A DNA stretch of 64,000 nt, taken from Tipula vernalis (taxonomy: Eukaryota; Arthropoda; Insecta; Diptera; Tipulidae). The notes under the pieces are model-generated. The model did not search any database. It saw only the letters and a list, made by a program, of their open reading frames with translations, and was not told where the DNA came from. This document shows positions 44,175 through 55,489 of the stretch, in pieces. The stretch is taken from the NCBI GenBank assembly GCA_958295665.1, contig OY282559.1, positions 264,158,057-264,222,056 on the forward strand. The letters run 5' to 3'. Made by a program: the position numbers and the translations under genes. Each line of letters opens with the position of its first letter. Within the stretch, counting starts at the first letter, position 1.

Positions 44175-47100
44175 ATGTCAGATAAGGAGGTTAAAGAGTT
44201 TACTGCTAAACGTGGACTAGCGAAAAGCAGCATAACCCGATTAGTGACCTTCGCAGACAGAATCACAGATAAAACGCCGCAAACTGAGATTGCGATGAGA
44301 GTAGAAAATTTAGAGCGGGCGTTTTCCGAGTTTATGGAGTGCGAAACTATATTAGCAAAACATGAGGTTCAATCAGAGCTAGCTGAATATGAAACTAAGT
44401 ATTTTAATGTTAAGGCCAAATTTCTGCAATCAGTTCAGAAGGGGAAAACCGATCAGGAGCGCAGTCAAGTTGAGGGGATGATGTCTTGATTGTTACGCGA
44501 ACAAAACGAATTTTTAACTACGCTATCATCATCATACACATCGTCCTTAAATCAAACTATTCAGAACACAACTGAAGAGCCTCATTGTTCTATTCGATTG
44601 CCGAAGTTAAGATTACCTAAATTCTCAGGGAACTACGAAGACTTTCCAAGTTTCAAGGATATATTTGTGGCCTCTGTCCATAGCAATTTGAGATTCAGCG
44701 ATGTACAGAAGTTCCAGTATTTGAAGGGTCAATTAGATGGTGAAGCGGCCGAATTAATAAAGCACATAACGGTTTCTGATGCTAATTATATTCAAGCATG
44801 GGAAAAAATATGTGAAAGATACGACAAAGGGAAACTCGTCTTAAGTTCTTTGATCAGATCGTTTATGGAGCAACCAGCCATGCAACAATCATCTGTTAAA
44901 AAACTGCGACAGCTGTACAATGGATCGGATGAGGTAAATAGAGGGATAACGGTGTTATGCGGGGAGGCTACAAAACGTGATCCGTGGCTCATCTACATTC
45001 TTTTGAATAAAACTGATCCAGATACAAGAGGGGCCTAAGCGCATAAAACGGTAGATAAAGATTACCCTTCATATGAAGAATTTTCAAAATTTCTAAGTGA
45101 CAGATGTGATGCACTAGAATCATGTGCACCTGTGAAGCAAAGTTCGCCGAAAGCTAGTGCAATTAAATCTCATCAATTGGAACCAGTATCGTCTATTCCC
45201 GCAAAATGTTTACACTGCAAGGGTCCACATCGCTTATGCCATTGTGACAAATTTAAAAGCAGGAATCCAAGTGATCGTCGTGAATTGGTAGCAAAGCTGC
45301 ACCTTTGTTTTAATTGTTTATCAGATCGACATCGAGCTATTAATTGTCTAAGCAAATTGAGTTGTTTAAAATGCGCTCGTCGACATCATACTCTTTTGCA
45401 CTATACCAACCCAGTTGTTAATACTGTTACAGTTGGCACGGAAATATCGTAGAAATCAGAACCTAATCAACCAGAAGCAAGCACCGTTTCATCAGGATCA
45501 ATTATCGTTAATACAAGCAATATTGGAAGTGCTATCCTTCCAACTGCTGTAGTGAAAGTGAAAAATCCAATTTGACATATTAGTTTTTGCAGAGTACTTC
45601 TAGATTCAGGGTCACAAGCCTCGTTTATCTCCAAATCTTGTGCACACAGGTTGAATCTAAGTCTTAACAGTTGTCGTCTGCGTATAGAAGGAATTGCCAC
45701 GTCCAATGTCACAACCATGGGAAGTACATCACTCACAATTCATTCACGATTTGAAATGAGTGAAAGTCTAAAAATAAAAGTGTTCGTACTTCCTAAAATT
45801 ACGACGTTAACGGCGAATAGTGAAATCAGTATCAGTGAAATTAAATATCTCTCAAATTGTCCACTAAGCGATCCAAAATTTAGTGAGAAAAGTGAAATAG
45901 ACATCCTATTAGGAGCAGACTACTTCTTCCATATCCTCAAGCCGAACCAAATCCAAGTGACCAAAAATCTTATCGCCCAAGAAACAATCTTTGGATATGT
46001 GATTGCGGGAATGTCAATTAGTAGTAATAACGAACAATTGACAGGTCGACATAGCTTCCATATGACCATTATTGATGAATACAGTCTGGATCAAACGCTA
46101 CAAAAATTCTGGGAACAAGAAGAAATACTCGATAAAATTCCTTGGACCGCTGAAGAAAAAGCTTGCGAATCTCATTTTAAGGAGACGTATTCAAAAAATC
46201 AAGATGGGCGTTTTATTGTGCAATTACCGTTAAAACCTGATTCGCCTCGATTGGGAGAATCCTATAAAATGGCCTTACAGCGACTAATAGCTATGGAAAG
46301 AAAGATGAGTAGGAATCAAGAATTTGGAATAATGTATCGAGAATTCATGCAGGAATACCTCAATTTGGGTCACATGCGAGCAATGCAGGATGAATCGGGT
46401 GGCTGTGAAAAAGAAATTTGCTATCTTCCACATCATGGAGTATTACGCGAAAAAAGTGCGACGACAAAATTGAGAGTAGTATTTGACGGATCAGCTTCAA
46501 CCTCGACCGGAACATCATTAAACCAAAAGTTATTAGTGGGACCTAGATTGCAAGATACTTTATGGACAATATTAGTACGATTTCGAAGTTTTAAGGTAGC
46601 TTTATGCGCAGATATAGCGAAAATGTATAGGCAAGTTTTGGTAAACGAAAAGCATACATCACTCCAACGAATCATTTGGCGCAAATATCCTAACGATCGA
46701 ATAATCCATTACGAATTATTGACGATAACGTACGGAACTTCATCAGCACCATTTCTTGCAATCCGCGTCTTACAACAAATATCAGAAGATTGTAAGCAAA
46801 CTCATCCGGGGGTATCAAATATTATACAGAAAAATTTCTATGTAGATGATTTGTTAGCGGGAGCTGCAACTGAAGAACAGGCCTGGCAATTGAAGAGAAA
46901 TATTATGCAAGTGCTCTCGGAGAGCGGATTCTCATTGAGAAAATGGCATTCAAACATCACATCTTTGAATGATTCGAATGATACGACACAAATCAGAGAA
47001 GAAGGTAATATGCCACATATACTAGGTTTACTTTGGGATCCTAAAGAAGACAATTTTTCATTTGAAATTACTAACATGCCACATACAGCTTGCTCTAAAA

Positions 47101-49385
47101 GAAATATTTTGTCAATCGCATCGAGGATTTTCGATCCTTTAGGCTGGTTAAATCCATTTATAATAAATATTAAAATTCTTATGCAAACCTTATGGTTGCG
47201 GAAGGTATCCTGGGACGAGCCATTAACAACAGACCTTAAAGAAGCTTGGTCGAAATTGTACAACCAATTTCACACACTAAACCAATTAAGAATACCTCGG
47301 TTTAGTTGGGATTGTACTGATGATGTACAATTGCATGGCTTCAGCGATGCCAGTGAGATGGCGTATTCGGCTGCCGTTTATGTGAGAACTAAATTTAATG
47401 GAAAATATTTAACACGTTTGTTGACTGCAAAATCTAAGGTTGCTCCAATAAAGCAAATAAGTCTACCTCGGTTAGAACTCTGTGGAGCATACCTGCTAGC
47501 GAAGCTCGTGAAAGCAGTGATATACGCGTACGATAATCAACAATTACCTATTTGGCTTTGGACCGATTCAATGGTGGTTTTGGCATGGTTAAACAGTCAC
47601 CCTCGTAAATGGAAAAATTATATTACCAACCGAGTAGGTGCGATTCACACATTAATGCCAGAAGCTATGTGGCGACATGTCAAAGGAAGTGAAAATCCAG
47701 CGGATTTAGCAACGAGAGGAGTACCGGCTGATAAATTGATTAAGAACGAATTATGGTTTAATGGCCCTACATGGTTAGCTGAAGCAGAGGTGAATTGGCC
47801 AACAAAATCAGTAATGTTCGAAACATTACAAGAAGCCCGTAGTAACGAAATGAAAACATTTCATGCAGCAATTAATTCTGACAATTCACATCCAGTATCA
47901 CGTTTATTAGCACGATGTTCAAGTTGGCTAAAGGTAATACGTATAACAGCTTATATTCTAAAATTCATTTATAATTTCAAAGAGAAAGTTAGATCGGCAA
48001 TCCAATTGAGAGTGTTGGACTTAAATTACGCAGAACTTACAATAATTCGGTATGTTCAACAAACTGAATTCGTCGAGGACATTAAATCTTTGAACAAATA
48101 TAAACACGTGCCATTAAATTCGAAGATAAAGCAATTGGCACCATTTCTGGATTCGAATAATGTATTAAGAGTTGGAGGTCGCCTAGAAAACTCAGAATGT
48201 CCGTATGATATTAAGCATCCGTTGGTTCTCCCTAAAAATCATCAAATTAGTTGTTTAATACTCAACCATTTACAAAAAAAACATTTACACCCAGGACCTT
48301 CGCTTTTAACCGCTTTATCAAGACAAAGATATTGGATTTTGGGAGTGCGAGAAATGTGTCGAAACTTAACTCGGAAGTGTGTTACTTGTTACAGATATTC
48401 TACGTTAAAATCTACACAACAAATGGATTGCTTACCAGAAGCAAGAGTAACACCCAGTCGACCATTTTCAATAATCGGCGTAGATTACGCAGGACCGATA
48501 CTACTTGCATCTAAAGTAGGCAGAGGCGCAAGGCTTTCCTAGGGGTTTATCGTAATATTTGTGTGTTTCGCTACGAAAGCCATACACATCGAAGTAGCGT
48601 CATCATTAACCTCACAAGCTTTTATAAATACTTTAGAACGTTTTGTTGGACGGAGGAGAGTACCAACGGAGATTTATTCAGACAATGGATCAAATTTTGT
48701 GGGAGCAAAACGAATGCTACACGAGTATTATTCCGCAGTAGCTACAGCAACATCTCAAAACCAAATCAATGAATTTGCAACCAACAAGGGAATCGTGTGG
48801 CATTTTATTCCGCCACTTTCTCCCCATTTCGGTGGTATTTGGGAACGTGCTGTGAAATCGGTCAAAACTCACTTAGTTAAACTCATTGGAAACGCTCACC
48901 GCACATTCGAAGAAACACAAACTATTTTGATACAAATAGAAGGAATTCTCAATTCGAGACCCTTATGCACCACTACAAACGAAGACACATGCCATATCGA
49001 TGCGTTAACACCGGGACATTTTTTTACATTGGGACCAATCACTGCCTTACCCCATGCTAACTACGACGAGATTAAAACAACAAGACTAAATCGTTGGGAA
49101 CAAACACAAAAAATAGTACAAACGTTTTGGAAACGCTATTCGATCATGTATCTTAACACATTGCAACAGCGAACCAAATGGCAACAAAAAAATCCAAATC
49201 TTCAAGTTGACGATGTTGTGTTGCTGTATGATAAAAATTCACCACCATGTACATGGTTATTAGGTCGAATTATCGAACTACATGCAGGTTCAGACGGTTT
49301 AGTACGGGTGGTCACAGTTCAAACCAAAACAACTACATTTAAGCGGCCAATCACGAAGTTATTTCGATTACCCATAAAAGATTGA
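44175..49385 (+). pseudogene. BEL element 3 gag-pol polyprotein, one frame with five in-frame stops
   Basis: One continuous frame of 1,737 codons starts MSDKEVKEFTAKRGLAKSSI (ATG 44175) and ends FRLPIKD. It is interrupted only by stops at 44487 (TGA), 45036 (TAA), 45450 (TAG), 45573 (TGA) and 48540 (TAG). Domains in order: Gag DUF1759 (LPKFSGNYEDFPSFKDIFVA, 44600-45030); two zinc knuckles (CLHCKGPHRLCHC, CFNCLSDRHRAINC) plus CLKCARRHH; protease (CRVLLDSGSQASFIS, 45590); RT (VFDGSASTSTG, DIAKMYRQVLV, FYVDDLLAGA at 46840); RNase H (LHGFSDASEMAYSAAVYVR, 47330); integrase with H-H-C-C (HLQKKHLHPG ... CVTCYR), catalytic IGVDYAGP, YSDNGSNFVGA and FGGIWERAVKS; and C-terminal GRIIELHAGSDGLVRVVTV. No frameshift is seen. 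It is probably non-functional because of the stops, though all catalytic residues are retained. Confidence 0.95.
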
Positions 49386-49410
49386 TATAAAATAAAATTA
49401 AAACTTAATT

Positions 49411-49423
49411 TTGGAGGGTAGTA
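49411..49423 (+). promoter_or_regulatory. Polypurine tract of BEL element 3
   Basis: TTGGAGGGTAGTA immediately precedes the 3' LTR, the position of the plus-strand primer. Confidence 0.7.
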
Positions 49424-50292
49424 TGTTCGATAGCAACAAATAATCATATATAGGTAACATAGAAACACCCTGTCAAGAATACACATTCAGCTTCACTCAA
49501 GTTAAACTCATTTATTAAATCAATTTTTACACTATTTAACGCGCTATTAAAAATGATTCACTGGTTTCACAACCTGATAAATAAGAGATCCAATCATGTT
49601 GGCTATCCAACTATCCATTCCGAATCGGAAATATGTAGCGAGCTGAAATAATGTGATGCATCTGAAAGGAAGGAAAATTTATCATTCATCTTATTTATAA
49701 ACAAATAATTTATACTTATCTTGTTGTAAACTTTATGTAAACCAATTATATGATATTCATTTCGTGAATCTGTAATAAAATTATAATTAACTAAATGTAA
49801 TAATTTAAGATCAAATGTAAACAAAGGTACCTTGGTTGTGTAAATATTTTCTTATTTTGACATATTATGTAAACAAAATTGATGTTGTGCTGTAACTATC
49901 ACCAATATTTGTACTAGATTTTTAGAATAGTAGCTCAATTTTATATGAAAGAGATAAATACATTGCAAGGAAAGAGAGTAATATAATTGTTAAAACACGA
50001 TGTTATGTACAAAAGGAACGAAAAAAGTAAAAGTTGAAGCTGTCGTGAAGAGTTTTTATGTGCACACACAAGCAAGAGTCACCATTAAATTATTAGTAAA
50101 TGTGATAATTAAATAAAATAAATTCTCGTTTTAAATTAAATCAAAAAATATTAAAAATAAATTAAATAAAGTTTGTCGTTGAAATTATTTATGTAATTAC
50201 GTTTTATTTGAATTTGTTTCATTTTATTAAAACGCGGTGAAAAGAATACAGTCCACTCAAAAGTTAAGTGGTAACTTGGTTGTGCTCGCACA
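49424..50292 (+). repeat. 3' LTR of BEL element 3
   Basis: It is 869 bp, same length as the 5' LTR, with about nine substitutions (for example A for T at 49660, and C-to-T at 50132). It is followed by the ATAAA duplication. Confidence 0.95.
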
Positions 50293-51091
50293 ATAAATGC
50301 AAAATACATTAATCTCAAGACATATTTAGGTACATAATATGAAAGTCTTCTTACCAGTCCATCTAAAGGAGCCATTTTACTGCAAACCGTTGTAATATGA
50401 TCATCCCATGATATACGGGAATCAAACGTTACTCCTAAGAATTTGAAATGTTCAACTCTATCAACTACGATATTATTGATTATAAAAGATGTTACATGAA
50501 ATGGAGTTTTATACGGTGACATAAAAGTCATAAATTTCGTTTTTGGTAAATTCAACGATATCATATTAGACTTGAAGTATTCAAGTAAAATTTTCATGTC
50601 ATGTTCCATGTAACTAATTATTGTAGAAGTATCTTTTGTTTCATAGATTATTACAGTATCATCTGCAAAAATACTAATATGTCAAATCAAATCCAAATAT
50701 AAAATATCGTTGAAAAATATCAGGAACAATAATGGCCCTAATACGGTACCTTGAGGAACCGCACAATTCACATTAAGAATACCACTACTGATTCCATCAA
50801 TCAAAACATATTGTTGTAATTATTGATCAATTTATGTGATATTTCACGAAATCCATAACAAAACAATTTATCGAGAAGCAATTCGTGATCAACTGTGTCA
50901 AACGCTTTCTCAATATGAAACAGTGCTCGTCTTTTAAATAACAGTGTTATTTAAAAAATTCCTTATGCGATTGTTTATTATTTTTTCAATGATTTTATCA
51001 AATACAGATAAAGTAGAAATGGGCCTACAATTAGAAATAAGACTTTCATCACCACTTTTAAAAATCAGCACAATTTCTCATAAAGAGGGGA
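50293..51091 (-). pseudogene. CR1/Jockey-like non-LTR RT gene, 5' piece
   Basis: The minus strand reads LIFKSGDESLISNCRPISTL, FDKIIEKIINNRIRNFL, then (after shifts) FEKAFDTVDHELLLDKLF, CAVPQGTVLGPLLFLIFFND, the catalytic IFADDTVIIYE, NLPKTKFMTFMS, and VEHFKFLGVTFDSRISWDDH. It finishes LRLMYFAFI at the BEL boundary (50293). The F/YADD box, the PQGTVLGPLLF block and the FLGVTFD-x-x-x-W-x-x-H block are typical of CR1/Jockey-group RTs. The endonuclease and ORF1 are absent; the 5' side stops where the mariner-type element begins (51092), which may have removed it. Confidence 0.8.
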
Positions 51092-51221
51092 ATAAAGATT
51101 TTTATTTTCCTATGAAACGTAAACAAAATCATATGGAAATTATTTTGTGTTGTCTTTATTTTCAATTTAAATGAACATTTTTATTGATAAATATAAATAA
51201 TTTTAAATTAAATATATCGAA

Positions 51222-51439
51222 TTGCAGCTTGTCCACAATTTTAATTAAAATTAATAAAATTTTAATTCACAATCTTGCGTTTTAGTAAACTGATTTTTAT
51301 TCTCAAACATCGTCAGGCTCCGTGCTTAGGCACGAAGCCTAACGATTTCCCTAAATTTCCCTAAAAATCAATTTACTAAAATGCAAAAATGTTAATTAAA
51401 ATTTTATTAATTTCAATTAAAATTCCGTACAAGCTGCAA
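51222..51439. mobile_element. 218-bp MITE inserted in the left inverted repeat
   Basis: TTGCAGCTTGTCCACAATTT at the left pairs with AAATTCCGTACAAGCTGCAA at the right. The whole unit folds around a GGCTCCGTGCTTAGGCACG centre with a strong GTGC/GCAC apical stem. It is absent from the right arm of the host element, which dates it as a later insertion. ATATAT on both sides may be the target duplication. Confidence 0.65.
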
Positions 51440-51922
51440 GATATATAATGTGTTTCGTCGTCAAGTGAACGGCCGGAAAATTCGGAATATTTAAGTAAAA
51501 TTATCGCAAAAATCCTTTAAAGTGGGTGTCTCCTTTTCAAGTTATGGGCTCGATTTTAATTCTGTTTGTGGTTTTTGAAAATTTATGAGTCACTTTATTT
51601 GATAGTTTGTGCACTTAGCCAGGTTTTTTTAAAGAATGTAAGCAATTACGGGAAAATAACATTTGTTTTTACTTAAGAAAACCTCTACTGTCCCATTAAG
51701 TTAATTATTTTAATTATTATTATTAATCTACAGCATAATATCTACAAATTGACAAAACTTTGTTACTAGCTAACTCTTAAAAATACCGCGCAAAATCACC
51801 TAGAGAAAGTAGGGAAATTAAACAAAAAAGATGTTTAAATTAAAGTCAAAGAAATAAAATAATACTGTTTTATTAATAATCAATAAAAACAATTTTTATT
51901 ACAAATTATTAAACATTTTTAA

Positions 51923-52901
51923 TTAAATGACATGCTTGAAATGCTCTCCACCCTCTTGTAAACAACAAAGGCTCTCCTGATTTCACACTAGTTGTTGTCC
52001 AACGCAATTGTTAAGGGTTGCCTCTTGTTTCTGCTGCAGCAGCGAATATTCTTGCTGTCAGAAATAAAAATCTAGGGGCGTAAGATCAGGGGACCTTGGC
52101 GGCCAGGCTACAGGACCTCCTCTACCGATCCACGGTGGATAATTTTCATTCAAATGATTACGTATTATCTTTGCCAAATGTGATGGAGCTCCACCTAATT
52201 TTAGCTGCATTCGTTTCCTCAACAATGGCACTTTTTCCATGAGCAAAGACAACATGATTCCTAAAAATTCTTCTAATTCGTGTTGATCAAGCCTGCTTGG
52301 TTGGACGTAAAGTCCAATAAGTTAATCGTGAATCATTCCCGCCCATGCATTTATAGAAAATTGGCTCTGGAAAGCTGTCTCCTTTACGCCGTATCGGTTT
52401 TCTACGGCGCAAACATGGAGGTTTCTATAATTTGTTATACGCCCTGGTAAAATTAGCTTCATCTGTCCTCAATATTCTCCTTATAAAATTGACATCATTT
52501 CTTAGCTGTGAAATTATCCAGTTACAAAAAACTGATCTGGCACGATGGTCCACATCTCCTAGATGTTAAGTACGACGGAAATGATAAGGATTATGGCCTT
52601 CTTGACCTAGATATGCCTAATCTTATCGACAGGCGACTGTTACTTGTCGTAGGGTCAGCGCATATTAATCGTAATAAATCCTGTTCCAACGTGTACGTTA
52701 ATATTCACGCTTGTTATTAGAATAATCCCTGTTCGGAAAAACGTCGATGTATTGCAATGAACGTCCTATACCCAAGTACTGGCCTGCTGGATATCGACGC
52801 CTGTATTTTTCGACAGCAGCGCGTGCATTTCCCTTACAGAACAGGTTAACAAAATGCATATCGGCTGCATGAGAAGGTGGTAAATCACAAAAATGTGACA
52901 T
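51923..52901 (-). pseudogene. DUF4817-type mariner-like transposase, broken
   Basis: ATG at 52901 opens MSHFCDLPPSHAADMHFVNL and CKGNARAAVEKYRRRYPAG, the DUF4817 helix-turn-helix pattern. In shifted frames follow RARSVFCNWIISQLRNDVNF, RILRTDEANFTR (first catalytic Asp of the TDEA motif), FQSQFSINAWAGMIHD, RLDQHELEEFLGIMLSLLM, LKLGGAPSHLAKIIRNHLNE (Gly replaces the Asp of the usual DGAP) and WPPRSPDLTPLDFYF. The tail is CLQEGGEHFKHVI. The DGAP to GGAP change and the frameshifts and stops make it inactive. The family is abundant in ants, flies and other arthropods. Confidence 0.8.
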
Positions 52902-53585
52902 TGTAATGATTAAGCGTTTACTTAACACAAACTGTCCTTTTAATTATCATACAAACTTAAAATTGTTAAAACACAGAACACTGAGAGTACATAGTGTCAC
53001 ACAATCGGTTAGCGAACAACTCAACTATTTATTATTACTTACCAATTTGAGCTTTCGACCTAAACGGCTACAAACGCCATTTTTTCGACAAATTGATGTT
53101 CGAATGTTTTATGAGTTAGGTAGTAACAATGTTTTGTGAATTTGTAGAGATTATGCTGTAGATTAATAATTATAAATAAAATAACCATGTCATGGGACAT
53201 TTTTTCGACTTACAGTTCATTTTTTTAAAAAGTAGAGGTTTTTTAAGTAAAAAAATCGTTTAAGTGAAAAAATGTGATTTTTCCATAATTTGTTACATTC
53301 TTGACCAAAACCTGGCTTAGTGTGTAAATTGACAAATAAAGTGACTCGTAAGCTTTCAAAAACCGCAAACAGAATTAAAATCGAGCCCATAACTTGGGAG
53401 ATATGATGAAAAATGTGAAAAGGTATCACTAACACACAACGGGTCACTTGCCAACGAAACAGATTGTATTTAATTTAAAATTATTTCTATTTATCAATAA
53501 AAATTTTCATTTAAATTGAAAATAAAGGCAACACAAAATCCCATATGATTTTGTTTACGTTCCATAGGAAAATAAAAATCTTTAT

Positions 53586-53884
53586 GCCCTTAACACCACT
53601 ACAAGTTTTTTTTTTCATGGCTTTTTATGTAGTGGTATTGCATAGGATCATATCATCGTACTACCATAGCATCAAACCATCATACATGACATAACATTAT
53701 ATCATCGTGCAATCATACTATCATACAATCATATGTACCGTCGTACCATAGAAACAGATTGGTGGACAAAAAATTCTAAATCGGATAAACGATTCTCAGA
53801 CGTCCAAAAAAGTATTTACATAGAAGTATGTATGTATTGACATTTTTTATACTCGATTACTCGATTGAACAAAAATAAATTTTT
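53586..53884. repeat. Short hairpin and degenerate ATCAT/CATAC tract
   Basis: CCACTACA (53594) and TGTAGTGG (53625) form an inverted pair around a T-rich loop. From 53640 to 53750 a CATCATA/ATCATAC-type degenerate repeat resembles the reverse complement of the simple tract at 5080-5980. No gene is present. Confidence 0.4.
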
Positions 53885-53899
53885 TTGTTGTTATTATTA

Positions 53900-55320
53900 T
53901 TATTATTTTCTTCGTCTTTGTATTCTCTCATAAGCGTTTTATACGCGTGTATGTTTTTACGTGTGGTAGTACGCGTGTGTGTGCCTGCGTTTTACTGTGT
54001 GCTTTGGGAAAATTACAATAATTCAAAAATATTAACAAAAATTGGTGATGGACAGCCGTTACATGAGAACGAGCTGGAATTACTTGAATCACGATTTTAC
54101 TCCGAAGAAGAGGCTGATAGAATTTGTCCACACGATAAACGATTGTTCTTCGATAACCATTCAGTTACTGAATACAATAATAAAGTTTTAAATTCTGCAG
54201 TCGAAAAAGTCATTTCACAAGCAACGGATGTGTATATTGGTTGACAGATTGTTGAAAAGCACACTTTCATGCGTCAAAAATTACACGAAATGTCAACAAT
54301 TGATACAGGAGGTTGCCTTATGAAATTACATTGGTTATAAATAAACCATACATCATAACAACTAATATCGACGTATCGGATGGATTGGAGAATAGTGCGA
54401 CAGGAAAATTGATTTATATCGAATATAACGACAAAGGAGAGATAGGACGTTTATGGCTAGAATTCCCTGGCCCTCCCAAAACTGGTGAAAAAATCCGAAA
54501 AAAGGCAGTCAATATAAAGGCACAATTTTAGTCGACTGGCAGTACCAATCGATCGGAGAGCATCCGCTATACCATTAGTGCCTAATAAAACAGTGATCGT
54601 AAAACGTAATCATTTTCCACTAGTCTCTGCGTGTGCAATAACAATTCATAAGTCCCAGGGAGGTAGATTTGATGAAATTGTATCCGAATACGATAAAACA
54701 CATGCTCAATAGCTCCTGTACGTCGCACTATCACGAGTAACATTGATTCAAGGATTACATATTGTTTCGAAAATTTCGAAAAAAAAATGATAAAAAATTG
54801 TATCATGGTCGAAGAGCAACAGTATCCACACTGGAATTGCGAGCTAAATTTCAGAGGCTGAACCTGAATCGACTTGAGACTATTGAGAAATTATTATTTG
54901 ATTTCATAAATACGAGGAAAGGATTGTCACTATTTACCTTCAACTGCCAAAGTTTACGTGCTCATGTACAAGATATTCAATTAGACAAAATATGAGAAGT
55001 GGGTGATCTTCCTCAACTAGAATCCTTATCGGTTCAGGTTTCTAAAGTGGGAAAAATATGTGCTTGCGAAAGCAGATTAGACCTTGACACGTTTGTAATT
55101 ATTGCGGCGATTTACATTTCTCTCAAAATTATCGCAAATTCTGAAAAAAATGATGATAAAATTCCAATGATTTTGAGTGGGGATTTCAATGTGAATTTTG
55201 CATTAGATACGGTGCTCCCTTTGATTCAATTCCTCAATACAGAATTAAATTTAAAAATGTGCAGCAGTCGTACTGAATCGACAACGCCATCAAAAACAGT
55301 TGGTTTTGATTTGATTTGTT
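53900..55320 (+). pseudogene. Helentron remnant: PIF1-type helicase C-terminus plus endonuclease
   Basis: The plus strand, in several frames, carries the end of a Helitron-type helicase: ILTKIGDGQPLHENELELLE, ADRICPHDKRLFFDNHSVTE, YNNKVLN, then ITTNIDVSDGLENSATGKLI, GRLWLEFPGPPKTG, FPLVSACAITIHKSQGGRFD (motif V/VI region) and LLYVALSRVTLIQGLHIV. It is followed by LSLFTFNCQSLRAHVQDI and, at about 55165-55200, ILSGDFNVNFA. These are the start and the GDFN box of an AP-like endonuclease as in non-LTR elements. Helicase plus C-terminal endonuclease is the known Helentron arrangement. Rep and the helicase Walker A region are missing, and stops interrupt it. Confidence 0.75.
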
Positions 55321-55489
55321 TTTATTTTCTTTCCCTTTGTAACAATTGGAATTCGGGTAATATGTGTGTGACTACACGACGAAAAGCAACAATGCGCGAG
55401 AAAGAGAGAGGAAGAACAACTCGGAAGAATTTGTTCTTTTCTTTTTTGGATGCGAATAAAAAAAAATACAAAAAAAAATAAAAAATAAA

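Larger units (their letters stand above)
42548..50292 (+). mobile_element. BEL/Pao element 3, complete structure, 7745 bp, TSD ATAAA
   Basis: Two 869-bp LTRs (42548-43416 and 49424-50292, TG...CA), a perfect tRNA-Tyr primer site, one long gag-pol frame, a polypurine tract (49411-49423) and the 5-bp duplication ATAAA (42543-42547 and 50293-50297) are all present. By eye the LTRs differ at about nine positions, so this is a relatively young insertion. It interrupts a CR1-like RT. Confidence 0.95.
51092..53585. mobile_element. Mariner-related transposon with ~480-bp terminal inverted repeats
   Basis: The left end ATAAAGATTTTTATTTTCCT and the right end (its reverse complement) begin inverted repeats that can be followed, with substitutions, to about 51785 on the left (including a 218-bp MITE insert) and about 53105 on the right. 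Landmarks matched on both arms are AACAAAATCATATGG, GTTATGGGCTCGATTTTAAT and ATTAATCTACAGCATAAT. Between the arms lies a DUF4817-type transposase pseudogene. The target duplication is not clear. Confidence 0.75.
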
